Source: Clostridium transplantifaecale
Lineage (GTDB): Bacteria > Bacillota > Clostridia > Lachnospirales > Lachnospiraceae
NCBI RefSeq assembly: GCF_900626075.1
Contig: NZ_UYZY01000003.1
Coordinates: 682,001 to 746,000 of the forward strand
DNA: 64,000 bases
Direction of reading: 5' to 3'
Below the pieces are notes generated by a model. That model saw only the letters and a list, made by a program, of their open reading frames with translations, made no database searches and had not been told where the DNA came from. The position numbers were made by a program, and so were the translations under genes. Below are positions 45,637-53,700 of this stretch, one piece after another. How positions within the stretch are numbered: position 1 is the first letter of the stretch; every line of letters starts with the position of its first letter.

Positions 45637-46212
45637 ATGAAAGAATTACTATTAATTGCCATCGGCTCAGCCCTGGTAAATAACGTTGTATTAAGCCAGT
45701 TCCTCGGTATCTGCCCATTCCTTGGCGTATCCAAAAGGGTAGAGACATCAGCAGGCATGGGCGCTGCCGTAATTTTCGTAATTACGATTGCATCCGCAGT
45801 GGCAAGCTTAATCTATGATCACATTCTGGTGCGTTTCGGTATGGAATACCTCCAGACCATCGTGTTCATCCTGGTTATTGCGGCTTTAGTACAGTTCGTA
45901 GAGATGTTCCTTAAGAAAAATATGGTTTCCCTGTATCAGTCGCTTGGTGTATACCTTCCTCTGATTACAACAAACTGTGCCGTTCTCGGTGTAGCATTAA
46001 CAAACGTACAGAAAACCTACAACTTTGTAGAGAGCGTTGTAAACGGCGTCGGTATTGCGGTTGGATTTACTATTGCAATCGTGCTTCTGGCCGGTGTGCG
46101 TGAGAGAATCGAGTTCAACGATGTACCATATAATTTCCAGGGATCCCCGATTACGTTAATTACCGCAGGTCTCATGTCAATCGCATTTTTCGGATTTTCC
46201 GGATTAATTTAA
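45637..46212 (+). CDS. rnfA: Rnf complex subunit A
   Basis: A 191-residue membrane subunit with six helices, related to RnfE by ancient inverted duplication. Opening LLIAIGSALVNNVVLSQFLGICPFLGVSKR and TTNCAVLGVAL are typical; the cysteines in these two segments hold the shared [2Fe-2S] cluster in the middle of the membrane. AGGAGG precedes the ATG. Confidence 0.95.
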   Translation: MKELLLIAIGSALVNNVVLSQFLGICPFLGVSKRVETSAGMGAAVIFVITIASAVASLIYDHILVRFGMEYLQTIVFILVIAALVQFVEMFLKKNMVSLYQSLGVYLPLITTNCAVLGVALTNVQKTYNFVESVVNGVGIAVGFTIAIVLLAGVRERIEFNDVPYNFQGSPITLITAGLMSIAFFGFSGLI

Positions 46213-46227
46213 GGGGGGAGACGAAGG

Positions 46228-47019
46228 ATGAATATAACTGGAATTATTATTGCGGCAATCATCGTTGGCGCCACCGGTATTATCATCGGTGTGCTCCTCG
46301 GAGTTGCCAGTGAGAAATTTAAAGTAGAAGTAGACGAAAAAGAAATTCTTGTCAGGGAAGAACTTCCGGGCAACAACTGCGGCGGCTGCGGCTTCCCCGG
46401 TTGTGACGGTCTCGCAAAAGCGATTGCCGAGGGCACTGCCCCGGTTGACGCCTGCCCCGTCGGCGGAGCTCCCTGTGCCGAGAAAATCGCAGCCATCATG
46501 GGTGTGGAAGCCGGCAGCAGCGAGAAGATGGTAGCCTTTGTAAAATGTAAAGGCACCTGTGACAAGGCAAAATCTCAGTATAACTATTATGGTATCAAAG
46601 ACTGTAAGATGGCGGCTGTCGTTCCGGGTTCCGGCGACAAAGCCTGCACTTACGGATGTATGGGATTCGGTTCCTGTGTAACCGCCTGTCAGTTCGACGC
46701 GATTCACGTGATCGACGGCATTGCAGTCGTAGACAAAGAGAAGTGTGTGGCCTGCGGCAAATGTGTGGACGCCTGCCCGCAGCATCTTGTTGAACTTGTT
46801 CCGTATAAGGCAGAGCACCTGGTACAGTGTAATTCCCACGATAAGGGACCGGCTGTCAAGGCAAAATGTGACAACGGCTGTATCGGCTGTACACTCTGTA
46901 TCAAACAGTGCGAGGATGACGCCATTCATATGGATAACAACCTTGCGGTAATCGATTATGAAAAGTGTACCAACTGCGGCAAGTGCGCGGCGAAGTGCCC
47001 TGTAAAGATTATTAAATAA
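46228..47019 (+). CDS. rnfB: Rnf complex subunit B
   Basis: A 263-residue ferredoxin-accepting subunit. One N-terminal helix (residues 2-24) is followed by the NNCGGCGFPGCDGLA cluster motif, then ferredoxin-like segments: CTYGCMGFGSCVTACQ, CVACGKCVDACP, CIGCTLCIKQCE and CTNCGKCAAKCP. It takes electrons from ferredoxin and feeds them to the membrane subunits. It is the final gene of the operon; a terminator follows at 47076. Confidence 0.96.
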   Translation: MNITGIIIAAIIVGATGIIIGVLLGVASEKFKVEVDEKEILVREELPGNNCGGCGFPGCDGLAKAIAEGTAPVDACPVGGAPCAEKIAAIMGVEAGSSEKMVAFVKCKGTCDKAKSQYNYYGIKDCKMAAVVPGSGDKACTYGCMGFGSCVTACQFDAIHVIDGIAVVDKEKCVACGKCVDACPQHLVELVPYKAEHLVQCNSHDKGPAVKAKCDNGCIGCTLCIKQCEDDAIHMDNNLAVIDYEKCTNCGKCAAKCPVKIIK

Positions 47020-47075
47020 GAAAGCGGACGGTGCAGGCGCGGCAATGCGCTTTCATTAAAGGCTGGGAAGAACGG

Positions 47076-47104
47076 AAAGCACGCTCTGTGGGGCGTGCTT
47101 TTTG
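47076..47104 (+). terminator. Rho-independent terminator of the rnf operon
   Basis: AAAGCACGC (47076-47084) and GCGTGCTTT (47093-47101), then TTT. Confidence 0.85.
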
Positions 47105-47117
47105 CTGCGTTGATGGA

Positions 47118-47233
47118 GGAAGGAGAACGCCGCCGGGACGGCCGGGGTTCGGGATGGTGATGGTGAGGGTATGAGTCTTCAGTCCCGGGGATGGGTATGG
47201 TGAGGGGGAATCCGGGAGAAAACATTCCTATGA
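47118..47233 (+). repeat. Long palindromic repeat, family 1, truncated (copy 7)
   Basis: Carries GAACGCCGCCGGGACGGCCG, GAGTCTTCAGTCCCGGGG and GGGGGAATCCGGGAGAAAAC, then stops after CATTCCTATGA. The right arm is missing, so the hairpin cannot form. It ends at the -35 of the next promoter. Confidence 0.8.
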
Positions 47234-47262
47234 TTGACCGCGGGTAAAGAATGAATTATAAT
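47234..47262 (+). promoter_or_regulatory. Consensus sigma-A promoter
   Basis: TTGACC (47234-47239), 17-base spacer, TATAAT (47257-47262). It begins where the truncated repeat ends and reads toward the hypothetical gene at 47444. Confidence 0.8.
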
Positions 47263-47273
47263 GAAAGACAACC

Positions 47274-47381
47274 ATGATGAAAAGAACAGTGCAGCTGACG
47301 CGCCATCACATGATGCACCTGCCCGAAAGCGCTGCAATTAAGGAATTTATTAAGAAGGAACAGACAGACCGGACGCAGTAG
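47274..47381 (+). CDS. Possible 35-residue leader peptide
   Basis: An open frame beginning MMKRTVQLTRHHMMHLPES and ending EFIKKEQTDRTQ, just after the promoter start point. No good ribosome binding site is seen, so expression is doubtful. Confidence 0.25.
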   Translation: MMKRTVQLTRHHMMHLPESAAIKEFIKKEQTDRTQ

Positions 47382-47443
47382 TCCGCCGGACGGAACTACT
47401 GCCGTCTGCCGGGCAAAACGGCGCCGGGATAAGGAGGTTGAAC

Positions 47444-47941
47444 ATGGAACACAAACCGGGAGCTGATAGCTCACAGAAAAATAAGAAACAGAAAGAAACG
47501 CTTTTAAAAACAGTTGATGCGCTGGGAAAACTCAGGGCGTCCCTCAAGGAAGCCGGATTCAATCCCAAGGAGCCGGACCTGAAAACCGCCTGGGAAGTAT
47601 TTAAAAAATTTAACCGTCTCCGTTTTGACTGTTCCGACGACAGCCTGCTCTTTGAGGTGGGAGTGTATGATGTAACGGGAGAAGAGCAGTTTTATCTTTC
47701 CATGGTAAGACAGTTTACTATAGAGGTGGACGGGGAGTACGATTATATGGAACAGATCCACCTGGATCTCATCTACCCGGCCGACGGCCGGCTCGGCAGT
47801 CTGAATGAAACACTCTGGACTTATGATTTTGACGATGACGTCCCGGCTTTCATTGCGGCGGTGGAAGAGTCCCCGGCGTTTAAAATTCCGCTGGAAGAGT
47901 ATCATGCCCTGGCGGCTGATATTTATCAGGATGAGATATAG
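47444..47941 (+). CDS. Hypothetical acidic protein
   Basis: A 165-residue protein with no family I recognise. A Lys/Gln-rich N-terminus (1-30) is followed by VDALGKLRASLKEAGFNPKE and a mixed alpha/beta acidic region with FEVGVYDVTGEEQFYLSMVRQFTIEVDGEYDYMEQIHLDL and WTYDFDDDVPAFIAAVEESP. It is probably cytosolic: there is no signal or membrane helix. AAGGAGG six bases before ATG 47444 and the promoter at 47234 support expression. A terminator follows, so it is monocistronic. Confidence 0.75.
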   Translation: MEHKPGADSSQKNKKQKETLLKTVDALGKLRASLKEAGFNPKEPDLKTAWEVFKKFNRLRFDCSDDSLLFEVGVYDVTGEEQFYLSMVRQFTIEVDGEYDYMEQIHLDLIYPADGRLGSLNETLWTYDFDDDVPAFIAAVEESPAFKIPLEEYHALAADIYQDEI

Positions 47942-48040
47942 GGAGTATCATGATGGTTTCATGGCTGGAGGATGCGCCGTAACTATATCTGGAAAGCGGA
48001 AGCTGAATACGGAATTGGCGGAAAACGAATAAAATAAAGG

Positions 48041-48090
48041 TATCCGGCCAGACTAAGGGCAAAATATTCCCGGTCTGGCCGGATATTTTG
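48041..48090 (+). terminator. Rho-independent terminator
   Basis: TATCCGGCCAGAC (48041-48053) and GTCTGGCCGGATA (48073-48085), then TTTTG. The next ~190 bases are AT-rich leader DNA without a clear promoter. Confidence 0.88.
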
Positions 48091-48278
48091 ATTGGTGTCG
48101 GAAACAGGATAAAGCTATCCGTCGGTTCAAGGATTGTAAATTTTTCCTATATTTGCAAAAATATATAATTTCTATAAAATTTATTGAATATCATGCCATG
48201 TTCCTGTATACTATTCGGGGGAAGTTTTCCCATGTATCAGAAACACCAGCCGATGAAAAAGGAAAGGATTCGAGAAAC

Positions 48279-49544
48279 GTGAAGAAAAACGACAAGAACA
48301 ACGGAAAGAACAATATGGCGGCAGGACTTGCCGGGGCAGGAATCATGATTGTACTGGCGGGAGGACTGATTGCGTTTTCAGGGCCTCTTTATAAATCCAT
48401 AGCGGGCAGAAACCTGCCGGTGTCGGATGTGCCGATTTATAATGAAGGAACTTACGAGGGGAGTGCAAGAGGATATGGCGGACCGATTACCGTGACCGCC
48501 AGATTTTCAGAATACGGAATAGAGGATGTTAAAGTGAACGCTCCGGATGAAACGCCGGAGATTGGAAAGGCGGCGGCCGTGAAGCTTTCAAAGGATATCT
48601 GGATGAAGCAGACTCACAGTGTAGACAGCGTATCCGGCGCCACGATGACCAGCAATGCGGTCAAGACGGCCATGGCCAGCTGTGTGCGCGGAGCGGTGAA
48701 AGAGGGCACCGAACTGGCTGCGATTATTGAGCAGGAGGTTGCCCAGGAGAATGCCGAAAAAGCCCTGCCCGAGGTGGCTGAACTTTTGAATGAGATAGAG
48801 GACGGAGCCTACGTTTACCGCGACGCCGAGCCGGATGAAAACGGTTTTTATAACGAAATCAGAATTGAAATAAGTGGAAATAAAATTACGCAGCTCGTAT
48901 GGGATGCCGTACAGACGGACGGAACGGGTAAAAGACAGATGTCCGAAGCAGGCGAGTATACGATGACGGAAAACGGTCCGAAGTGGTATGAACAGGCGGA
49001 TGAGCTGGCCCGCTATGTGATGGAGCACCAGACGACGGAAGGCCTGATGAACGACGGAGGAACCTCCGATGCGGTTTCCTCGGTCAGCATCCACATCGGA
49101 GGATTTATCGACTGCCTGAAAAAATGCCTCCTTCTGGCAAAAGGCGACACCTCCCACATGAGCCTTGATGCGCTTTTGGCGGCTGCGGACGACGGAGAGT
49201 ATTCCTGGAAGAGCGGGCAGGCCGACGACAACGGCTTCTGCGACGCGATTTCCATGACGGTAAAGGATCATAAAATCATTGAACTCAAATGGGATGCGGT
49301 GAATGCAGAGGGGACCGGAAAGAGACAGCTTTCCGAAGAGGGGCAGTATACGATGACGGAAAACGGTCCGAAGTGGTATGAGCAGGCGGATACGCTGGCC
49401 GGATACCTGGTGGAGAACCAGACGGAGCAAGGCCTCCTTTCGGATTCCGGCTACGCAGGCGATGCGGTTTCCTCCGTCAGCATCTATGCGGGAGGATTTC
49501 TGGAAGCGGTGAAACAGTGCCTGCTGAATGGGCCTGTTTTATAA
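48279..49544 (+). CDS. Membrane-anchored FMN-binding protein with duplicated degenerate domains
   Basis: A 421-residue protein. A short basic N-terminus and one helix (13-35) anchor it, with the rest outside. Residues ~50-140 form an FMN_bind domain with SGATMT (119-124), where ApbE would attach FMN to Thr122. Two further units (175-287 and 305-417, exact period 130) resemble the same fold but read DAVSSVSI in place of the SGAT motif, so should not be flavinylated. Both share TGKRQ and YTMTENGPKWYEQAD and are near-identical in DNA there, indicating a recent duplication. GTG 48279 is chosen from AAAGGAAAGGA upstream; longer frames begin in AT-rich DNA. Confidence 0.8.
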   Translation: MKKNDKNNGKNNMAAGLAGAGIMIVLAGGLIAFSGPLYKSIAGRNLPVSDVPIYNEGTYEGSARGYGGPITVTARFSEYGIEDVKVNAPDETPEIGKAAAVKLSKDIWMKQTHSVDSVSGATMTSNAVKTAMASCVRGAVKEGTELAAIIEQEVAQENAEKALPEVAELLNEIEDGAYVYRDAEPDENGFYNEIRIEISGNKITQLVWDAVQTDGTGKRQMSEAGEYTMTENGPKWYEQADELARYVMEHQTTEGLMNDGGTSDAVSSVSIHIGGFIDCLKKCLLLAKGDTSHMSLDALLAAADDGEYSWKSGQADDNGFCDAISMTVKDHKIIELKWDAVNAEGTGKRQLSEEGQYTMTENGPKWYEQADTLAGYLVENQTEQGLLSDSGYAGDAVSSVSIYAGGFLEAVKQCLLNGPVL

Positions 49545-49589
49545 TCAGATTAAAATAAGAAGGTTAAAATAAACAAATTAAGATAAGCA

Positions 49590-49634
49590 AATGCCCTGCA
49601 GAGACAGAATTTACTGTCCTTGCAGGGCATTTAT
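49590..49634. terminator. Bidirectional terminator
   Basis: AAATGCCCTGCA...GACAG pairs with CTGTC...TGCAGGGCATTT between converging genes, with A-rich and T-rich flanks. Confidence 0.8.
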
Positions 49635-49663
49635 ACAGGCTTTTTGCGGCTGCTTTTTATCCG

Positions 49664-50533
49664 TCATTGCCGCCTTTTAAGATACTCCTTCAGGGCGCGG
49701 CTGATAAATGCCGATGCGCCGGTTCCGTATTTTTTATCGGTCACCTCGGTAAAAGCGGGGGAGGCCACGTAAGTGTCGGCCATAAACTGCCAGTAGTTTT
49801 CTCCCATATCGATGCCTTTATTGCATTCCCGGGTAAAAGAAATGAGTTCTTCGGTAATCGCCATGATTTCCGCGGATGAAGTGTCTTTACTCAAATCGGC
49901 GGTCAGTCTTCTGGTAATTTCATCGGTCTTTTCGATAAGGCCGTCCACCACCTCCGGGGCAATGGATGGGCCATCCGACAGGAAGGTCTGGAAATTTTTT
50001 TCCATTGCCTTTGTAAAATTTTCAATGCTTCCGAACTGTTTGACGGCTATTGCGGCAATTTCATCTTCGCGAGATTTTAAATCCAGGAGCATCTCGTCAA
50101 AGCGCTCCATGCCGCCCATCTGTTTTTCGATTTTTTCCGGTTCTGTTTTTTTAAATTCTTCCAGAACGGTGAAATACCGTTCCATATCAAAATTACTGAA
50201 ATCCATACACGTTTCTCCTTCGATCAGCTTATCCAGAAGTCCCAACAGGGAAGTCAGCCTGTCACGTTTCATCTGTATCAGTTCGCGCTGCTTTATGAAG
50301 GTTTCCGTTTTATCGAACCCGGGACTCTCCATGATGACCTTAATCTCTTTCAGGGTAAAATCGAGTTCCTTAAAAAACAGAATCTGCTGCAGCACCTCCA
50401 AAGCACGGTCATCATACAGACGGTATCCTGCATCCGTTACCTCCGATGGTTTAAACAGTCCAATCTCGTCATAAAATTGAAGGGTCCTTACGCTGACACC
50501 GGTCAGCGATGAAACCTGTTTTACAGTCATCAT
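49664..50533 (-). CDS. MerR regulator with TipAS effector domain
   Basis: A 289-residue MerR-family activator. The winged HTH is MMTVKQVSSLTGVSVRTLQFYDEIGLFKPSEVTDAGYRLY (1-40), followed by a long dimerising helix to ~105. The C-terminal TipAS-like antibiotic-recognition domain (~150-289) contains YWQFMADTYVASPAFTEVTDKKYGTGASAF. TipAL-type proteins bind thiopeptides or other amphipathic drugs and switch on efflux genes. A promoter with the 19-base spacer typical of MerR control lies 150 bases upstream at 50685, so it probably controls itself. No export gene is adjacent. Confidence 0.9.
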   Translation of the reverse strand: MMTVKQVSSLTGVSVRTLQFYDEIGLFKPSEVTDAGYRLYDDRALEVLQQILFFKELDFTLKEIKVIMESPGFDKTETFIKQRELIQMKRDRLTSLLGLLDKLIEGETCMDFSNFDMERYFTVLEEFKKTEPEKIEKQMGGMERFDEMLLDLKSREDEIAAIAVKQFGSIENFTKAMEKNFQTFLSDGPSIAPEVVDGLIEKTDEITRRLTADLSKDTSSAEIMAITEELISFTRECNKGIDMGENYWQFMADTYVASPAFTEVTDKKYGTGASAFISRALKEYLKRRQ

Positions 50534-50684
50534 ATTACCTGCCTCCTGTTATTTCCTTATTTGCTGTCTGTCTGCTTATATACTAACTAGATATTTACAC
50601 TCTGCATATTTACGGGCGAATCCTACCGGTATGATTCTTTGAAGATAGAGAGGAAGTTATGCATGAAACTTTCCTTCTGATATT

Positions 50685-50715
50685 ACTATACAGTATCACG
50701 GTACGTGAGGGTCAA
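50685..50715 (-). promoter_or_regulatory. MerR-type promoter with 19-bp spacer
   Basis: On the complement: TTGACC, 19 bases, TATAGT. The spacer holds the dyad TCACG-TAC-CGTGA within CTCACGTACCGTGATACTG. The long spacer needs a MerR activator to twist the DNA. Confidence 0.75.
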
Positions 50716-50769
50716 TACCTGTTTTATATTTTGTAAAAAATAATGCGTGTTACCGGTATCCAGTCACAA

Positions 50770-50804
50770 AAATAGCAGGCGGGCTGTATCCGGCTGCTAT
50801 TTTA
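50770..50804. terminator. Terminator downstream of the racemase
   Basis: AAATAGCAG (50770-50778) and CTGCTATTT (50794-50802) with T-rich flanks on both strands. It ends the alanine racemase transcript. Confidence 0.75.
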
Positions 50805-50940
50805 TCTATCGAGTATTCATTTTTTTTCAGGCAGGTTTTACCGGAACAAAGAGTTTTGCTTTCACTGTCAAACCCATAAGCAGTTTCTCTGTTTTTAGAT
50901 TGTCCTGTTTTTGTGAGATGCCGTTATGAGTAAAGATTAT

Positions 50941-52074
50941 CTACTCCTGATCTTTGTATATTTTCACCGGGCGTTCACTGATGTTACAGAGGTAAACGAC
51001 ATAGGAATTCTCTGTGATCTTTTCCAGGTCAAACGCGTCGATTTTTTCCTCACCGTCCCGGCCGATCAGCGTGACCGTATCACCGATTTCCGTTTCTGGA
51101 ATATCCGTGATATCTAAGAACGTCTGATCCATACAGACGGAAATGATGGGGGCGCGTTTGCCGTGAATCAGCACATAGCCGCCCTTTTTTCCTAAATCTT
51201 CCAGGTAGCCGTCCCCATACCCGAAGCTGGCAATTCCGACTACGGTGTCGCGCTTTGCCGTAAAGCTTCTCCAGTAACCCATGCTCCTTCCGGCAGGGAC
51301 ATATTTTTTATTGGTAATAAATGTCTTCCAGTCCAGCACCGTTTCCAGGCCCAGACGGTTTTCCTCGTCGAGGCAGGGATCATAACCCAGCCAGAGGAGG
51401 CCTGTCCTCACCATATTATAGTGGGCTTTTTTGAACCGTACCGTGGATGGGGTATTGGTGGCGTGGACGTAGCGCGGGTGAATGCCTCTTGTCCGTATCT
51501 GTCCGACCGCCTCCTCAAAATCCCTGATCTGCTGTTCGGTAAATTCCGGGTTGGCTACCTCGGCCTCGCCGAAATGGGTGAAAACGCCTTCGATTTCCAG
51601 TCCCTCAAGGGGCAGGATGCCATCCAGGAGATCCTCAAGCTGCTCTCCCTTTTCTACGCCGATGCGTCCTAATCCAGTGTCTATCTTTATATGGACGCGG
51701 GCCTTTTTGCCGCTTTTCAGAGCCAGTCCGGACAAAAGCGCGGCATCCTGAGTGCGGAAGACCGGAAGAATGAGATCCTCCTGCACCGCATAGGGCAGAT
51801 TGTTAATCGGCACTCCTCCAAGCACCATAATCTCCGCGCGGTTTCCGGCTTCCCTCAGCGCCTGCGCCTCGCGCACCTGGGCTACGGCCAGTCTTCTGAT
51901 ATTACATTCGCTTATCAGCCAGTCCGCGGTGCGGATCAGGCCATGGCCGCATGCGTTCGCCTTCAGCACAGGCATAATTTCCACATCCGGCCCTACGTGT
52001 TTTCTGATTTTTTCCATGTTGGACCTGATTTTTGTCAGGTCGATAGTGATGAATGAATTCCCCGTTTCGTTCAT
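50941..52074 (-). CDS. alr: Alanine racemase
   Basis: A 377-residue fold-type III PLP enzyme that interconverts L- and D-alanine for the cell wall. The PLP lysine is K38 in VLKANACGHG; the family nearly always has Tyr where this has Cys42 (KANAYGHG). The second catalytic Tyr lies in GRSMGYWRSFTAK (~265), where SYG is usual, and CMDQTFLDI near residue 315 is conserved. These changes could shift substrate choice, so a broader or different amino-acid racemase is possible. GGGAGG precedes the ATG. It is transcribed alone, before the MerR gene on the same strand. Confidence 0.85.
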   Translation of the reverse strand: MNETGNSFITIDLTKIRSNMEKIRKHVGPDVEIMPVLKANACGHGLIRTADWLISECNIRRLAVAQVREAQALREAGNRAEIMVLGGVPINNLPYAVQEDLILPVFRTQDAALLSGLALKSGKKARVHIKIDTGLGRIGVEKGEQLEDLLDGILPLEGLEIEGVFTHFGEAEVANPEFTEQQIRDFEEAVGQIRTRGIHPRYVHATNTPSTVRFKKAHYNMVRTGLLWLGYDPCLDEENRLGLETVLDWKTFITNKKYVPAGRSMGYWRSFTAKRDTVVGIASFGYGDGYLEDLGKKGGYVLIHGKRAPIISVCMDQTFLDITDIPETEIGDTVTLIGRDGEEKIDAFDLEKITENSYVVYLCNISERPVKIYKDQE

Positions 52075-52247
52075 AATAATTCCTCCCCATTTTTTGGTTT
52101 CCCGCTGTGTGAAGCGCCTTTTACCGTTCCGAACCGGTCGCAGCCACTGCGCAGAAACCAGAACATGCGTCCATTATCTCACTGTGTTTGATAAAATACA
52201 ATAAAAAACAGAAAAATCAGAAAAATATGTTAAAAAATGGACAATTT

Positions 52248-52296
52248 AACAGGGACAGAAAATTCTGTATTGCCCGGAATTTTCTGTCCCTGTTTC
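52248..52296. terminator. Perfect-stem terminator
   Basis: AACAGGGACAGAAAATTC (52248-52265) and GAATTTTCTGTCCCTGTT (52277-52294) are exact complements of 18 bases with an 11-base loop. It serves the small FMN_bind-like gene at 52329. Confidence 0.75.
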
Positions 52297-52328
52297 CGCC
52301 CTTATCGCCTGGCGCGGTGTGTTTTGCA

Positions 52329-52766
52329 TCAATTTGATGAAGCTTTGTCCAGCGCGGTACGGATTGCACTTACCAGCGCCTGTGAAGTATACTGGCTGCC
52401 TTCGGGATAGGAGAGGTTTTCCAGCGACTGCGTCTGGCAGATCTGCTCGGAAAGCTGGGCGATTGACGGAGCCATCAGCGGGTACATGGTTGCGACTGAA
52501 TCGCTGAGAGGGGAGAAGCTGATGGAATTGATATGATCCGCATCTACGGCTACTTCCACATTGACATTCTGGCTGCCAAGGACAAGAGAGGCTGTGTATA
52601 CGCCCGGTATGTACTGTACACTGTCGGATGCCGTCTGGGCGGCGTCTTTTTTCGGATGGAACATGATAAGGAATAACGTTACCAAAAGGATCCCCAGACC
52701 GATAAAGATGGCAGTGTAAATAATTTCCTTCATGCGCAGCACTACTATTTTTGTTTTAGAGCTCAT
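52329..52766 (-). CDS. Membrane-anchored FMN_bind-like protein lacking the flavin motif
   Basis: A 145-residue protein with one membrane helix (~13-34, EIIYTAIFIGLGILLVTLFLIMF) and an outer domain. The layout is like an FMN_bind domain: IPGVYTASLVLGSQNVNVEVAVDADHINSI at the start and GSQYTSQALVSAIRTAL at the end. The usual SGAT is GSQYTS, so covalent FMN is unlikely. It may be a structural relative of the domains in the 48279 protein. The start follows CCGGAGGG by about seven bases. Function unknown; the family match is mine by eye and tentative. Confidence 0.6.
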   Translation of the reverse strand: MSSKTKIVVLRMKEIIYTAIFIGLGILLVTLFLIMFHPKKDAAQTASDSVQYIPGVYTASLVLGSQNVNVEVAVDADHINSISFSPLSDSVATMYPLMAPSIAQLSEQICQTQSLENLSYPEGSQYTSQALVSAIRTALDKASSN

Positions 52767-52850
52767 AAAAAGCCCTCCGGATTTGTTTATTACAATCTAT
52801 TACCGAAAACATGTTTTTATGCAAAAAGCAGGAAGGCAAATGAAACATGA

Positions 52851-52878
52851 TTGGAAAATGGGATGAATATGGTATAAT
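52851..52878 (+). promoter_or_regulatory. Promoter for the small membrane protein
   Basis: TTGGAA (52851-52856), 16-base spacer, TATAAT (52873-52878), about 40 bases before the gene. Confidence 0.6.
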
Positions 52879-52921
52879 GGAAAATAGCTTTCGAAACTAT
52901 AAGAGGAAAGGGCAGAAGAGT

Positions 52922-53275
52922 ATGACAGAACAGCAGAAAAAGGGGCAGATTTATATAATTGGAGTAATTGCGGGCGGAGCGGCTGCGGAACTGTGCACCG
53001 TTGCAGTTTCGGTTAATTTGATAAGGATTATTCTGAGCTGCATTGTCTGGTATTTTCTTTACCAGGGACACAGGTGGGCTAAATACCTGCTGACTGCGCT
53101 GAACGGCATAGCGGCCGTGTTCGGTGCCTTTACTGTGACGGGATTTGTGCTGGGAGGCATGGTTTCGTTTTATGTGTGGGTATTGTTTTTCATCACGACG
53201 ATCTATATGGTCAGTGTGCTTATCCTTGTGGTGTCAAAGGATGCGAAGGCATTTCTTGACAGGAAGAGGAGTTGA
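52922..53275 (+). CDS. Small four-helix membrane protein
   Basis: A 117-residue integral membrane protein with about four hydrophobic helices: YIIGVIAGGAAAELCTVAVS, LIRIILSCIVWYFLY, YLLTALNGIAAVFGAFTVTG and VSFYVWVLFFITTIYMVSVLI. The WYFLYQGHRWAKYLL centre is common in small unknown Bacillota membrane proteins. ATG 52922 is chosen because it follows the promoter and AAGAGG; an earlier ATG lies ahead of the -10. No function can be assigned. Confidence 0.65.
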   Translation: MTEQQKKGQIYIIGVIAGGAAAELCTVAVSVNLIRIILSCIVWYFLYQGHRWAKYLLTALNGIAAVFGAFTVTGFVLGGMVSFYVWVLFFITTIYMVSVLILVVSKDAKAFLDRKRS

Positions 53276-53279
53276 AAAT

Positions 53280-53486
53280 GTGGAAGGGAACGGCCGTTGG
53301 TCTTTGAACAGCAGCCGTCAAAGTAATGCGGCAGTCCCTTATGGGGGCTTCGGCGATGTAGACGGAAAGAAACGCGTGGTGTGGGTGAAGACGTGGGAGG
53401 AGGCGATGGATCTTCTGAGGAAAGACCACGGAGAAGGGACGAAAGCCGGGATTTTTTCCGACGGGACGATACAGTATTTTGCATAG
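53280..53486 (+). pseudogene. Short ORF, possible remnant of a larger enzyme gene
   Basis: A 68-residue frame from GTG 53280 (GAGGAG about eight bases upstream), starting four bases after the membrane protein stop. Its end KKRVVWVKTWEEAMDLLRKDHGEG then AGIFSDGTIQYFA resembles the very C-terminus of larger LarA-like (lactate racemase domain) proteins, with the body missing. That comparison is from memory and weak. It could instead be a real small protein cotranscribed with the membrane protein. Confidence 0.35.
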
Positions 53487-53641
53487 GCGCAAATGATATC
53501 GGACCACTTGCGTGTATCATGTACAGCACTGGAAATCCCGCACTGGAAATCCCGGATTAACAGCATGAAACGTGTTATTTTTATAACGCAGAGCGGTTTG
53601 GCAGTAACAACAATTACAAACGACGATAAAGATAGATCTTC

Positions 53642-53684
53642 TTTACAAAACTAATATAAATAGTTATAATACTATTGATAATAG
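53642..53684 (+). promoter_or_regulatory. Promoter and dyad for the TetR gene
   Basis: TTTACA (53642-53647), 17-base spacer, TATAAT (53665-53670). The dyad CTATT-GAT-AATAG (53672-53684) overlaps the start point and may be the self-binding site. Confidence 0.65.
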
Positions 53685-53700
53685 CTTTTGGAGGTATATT

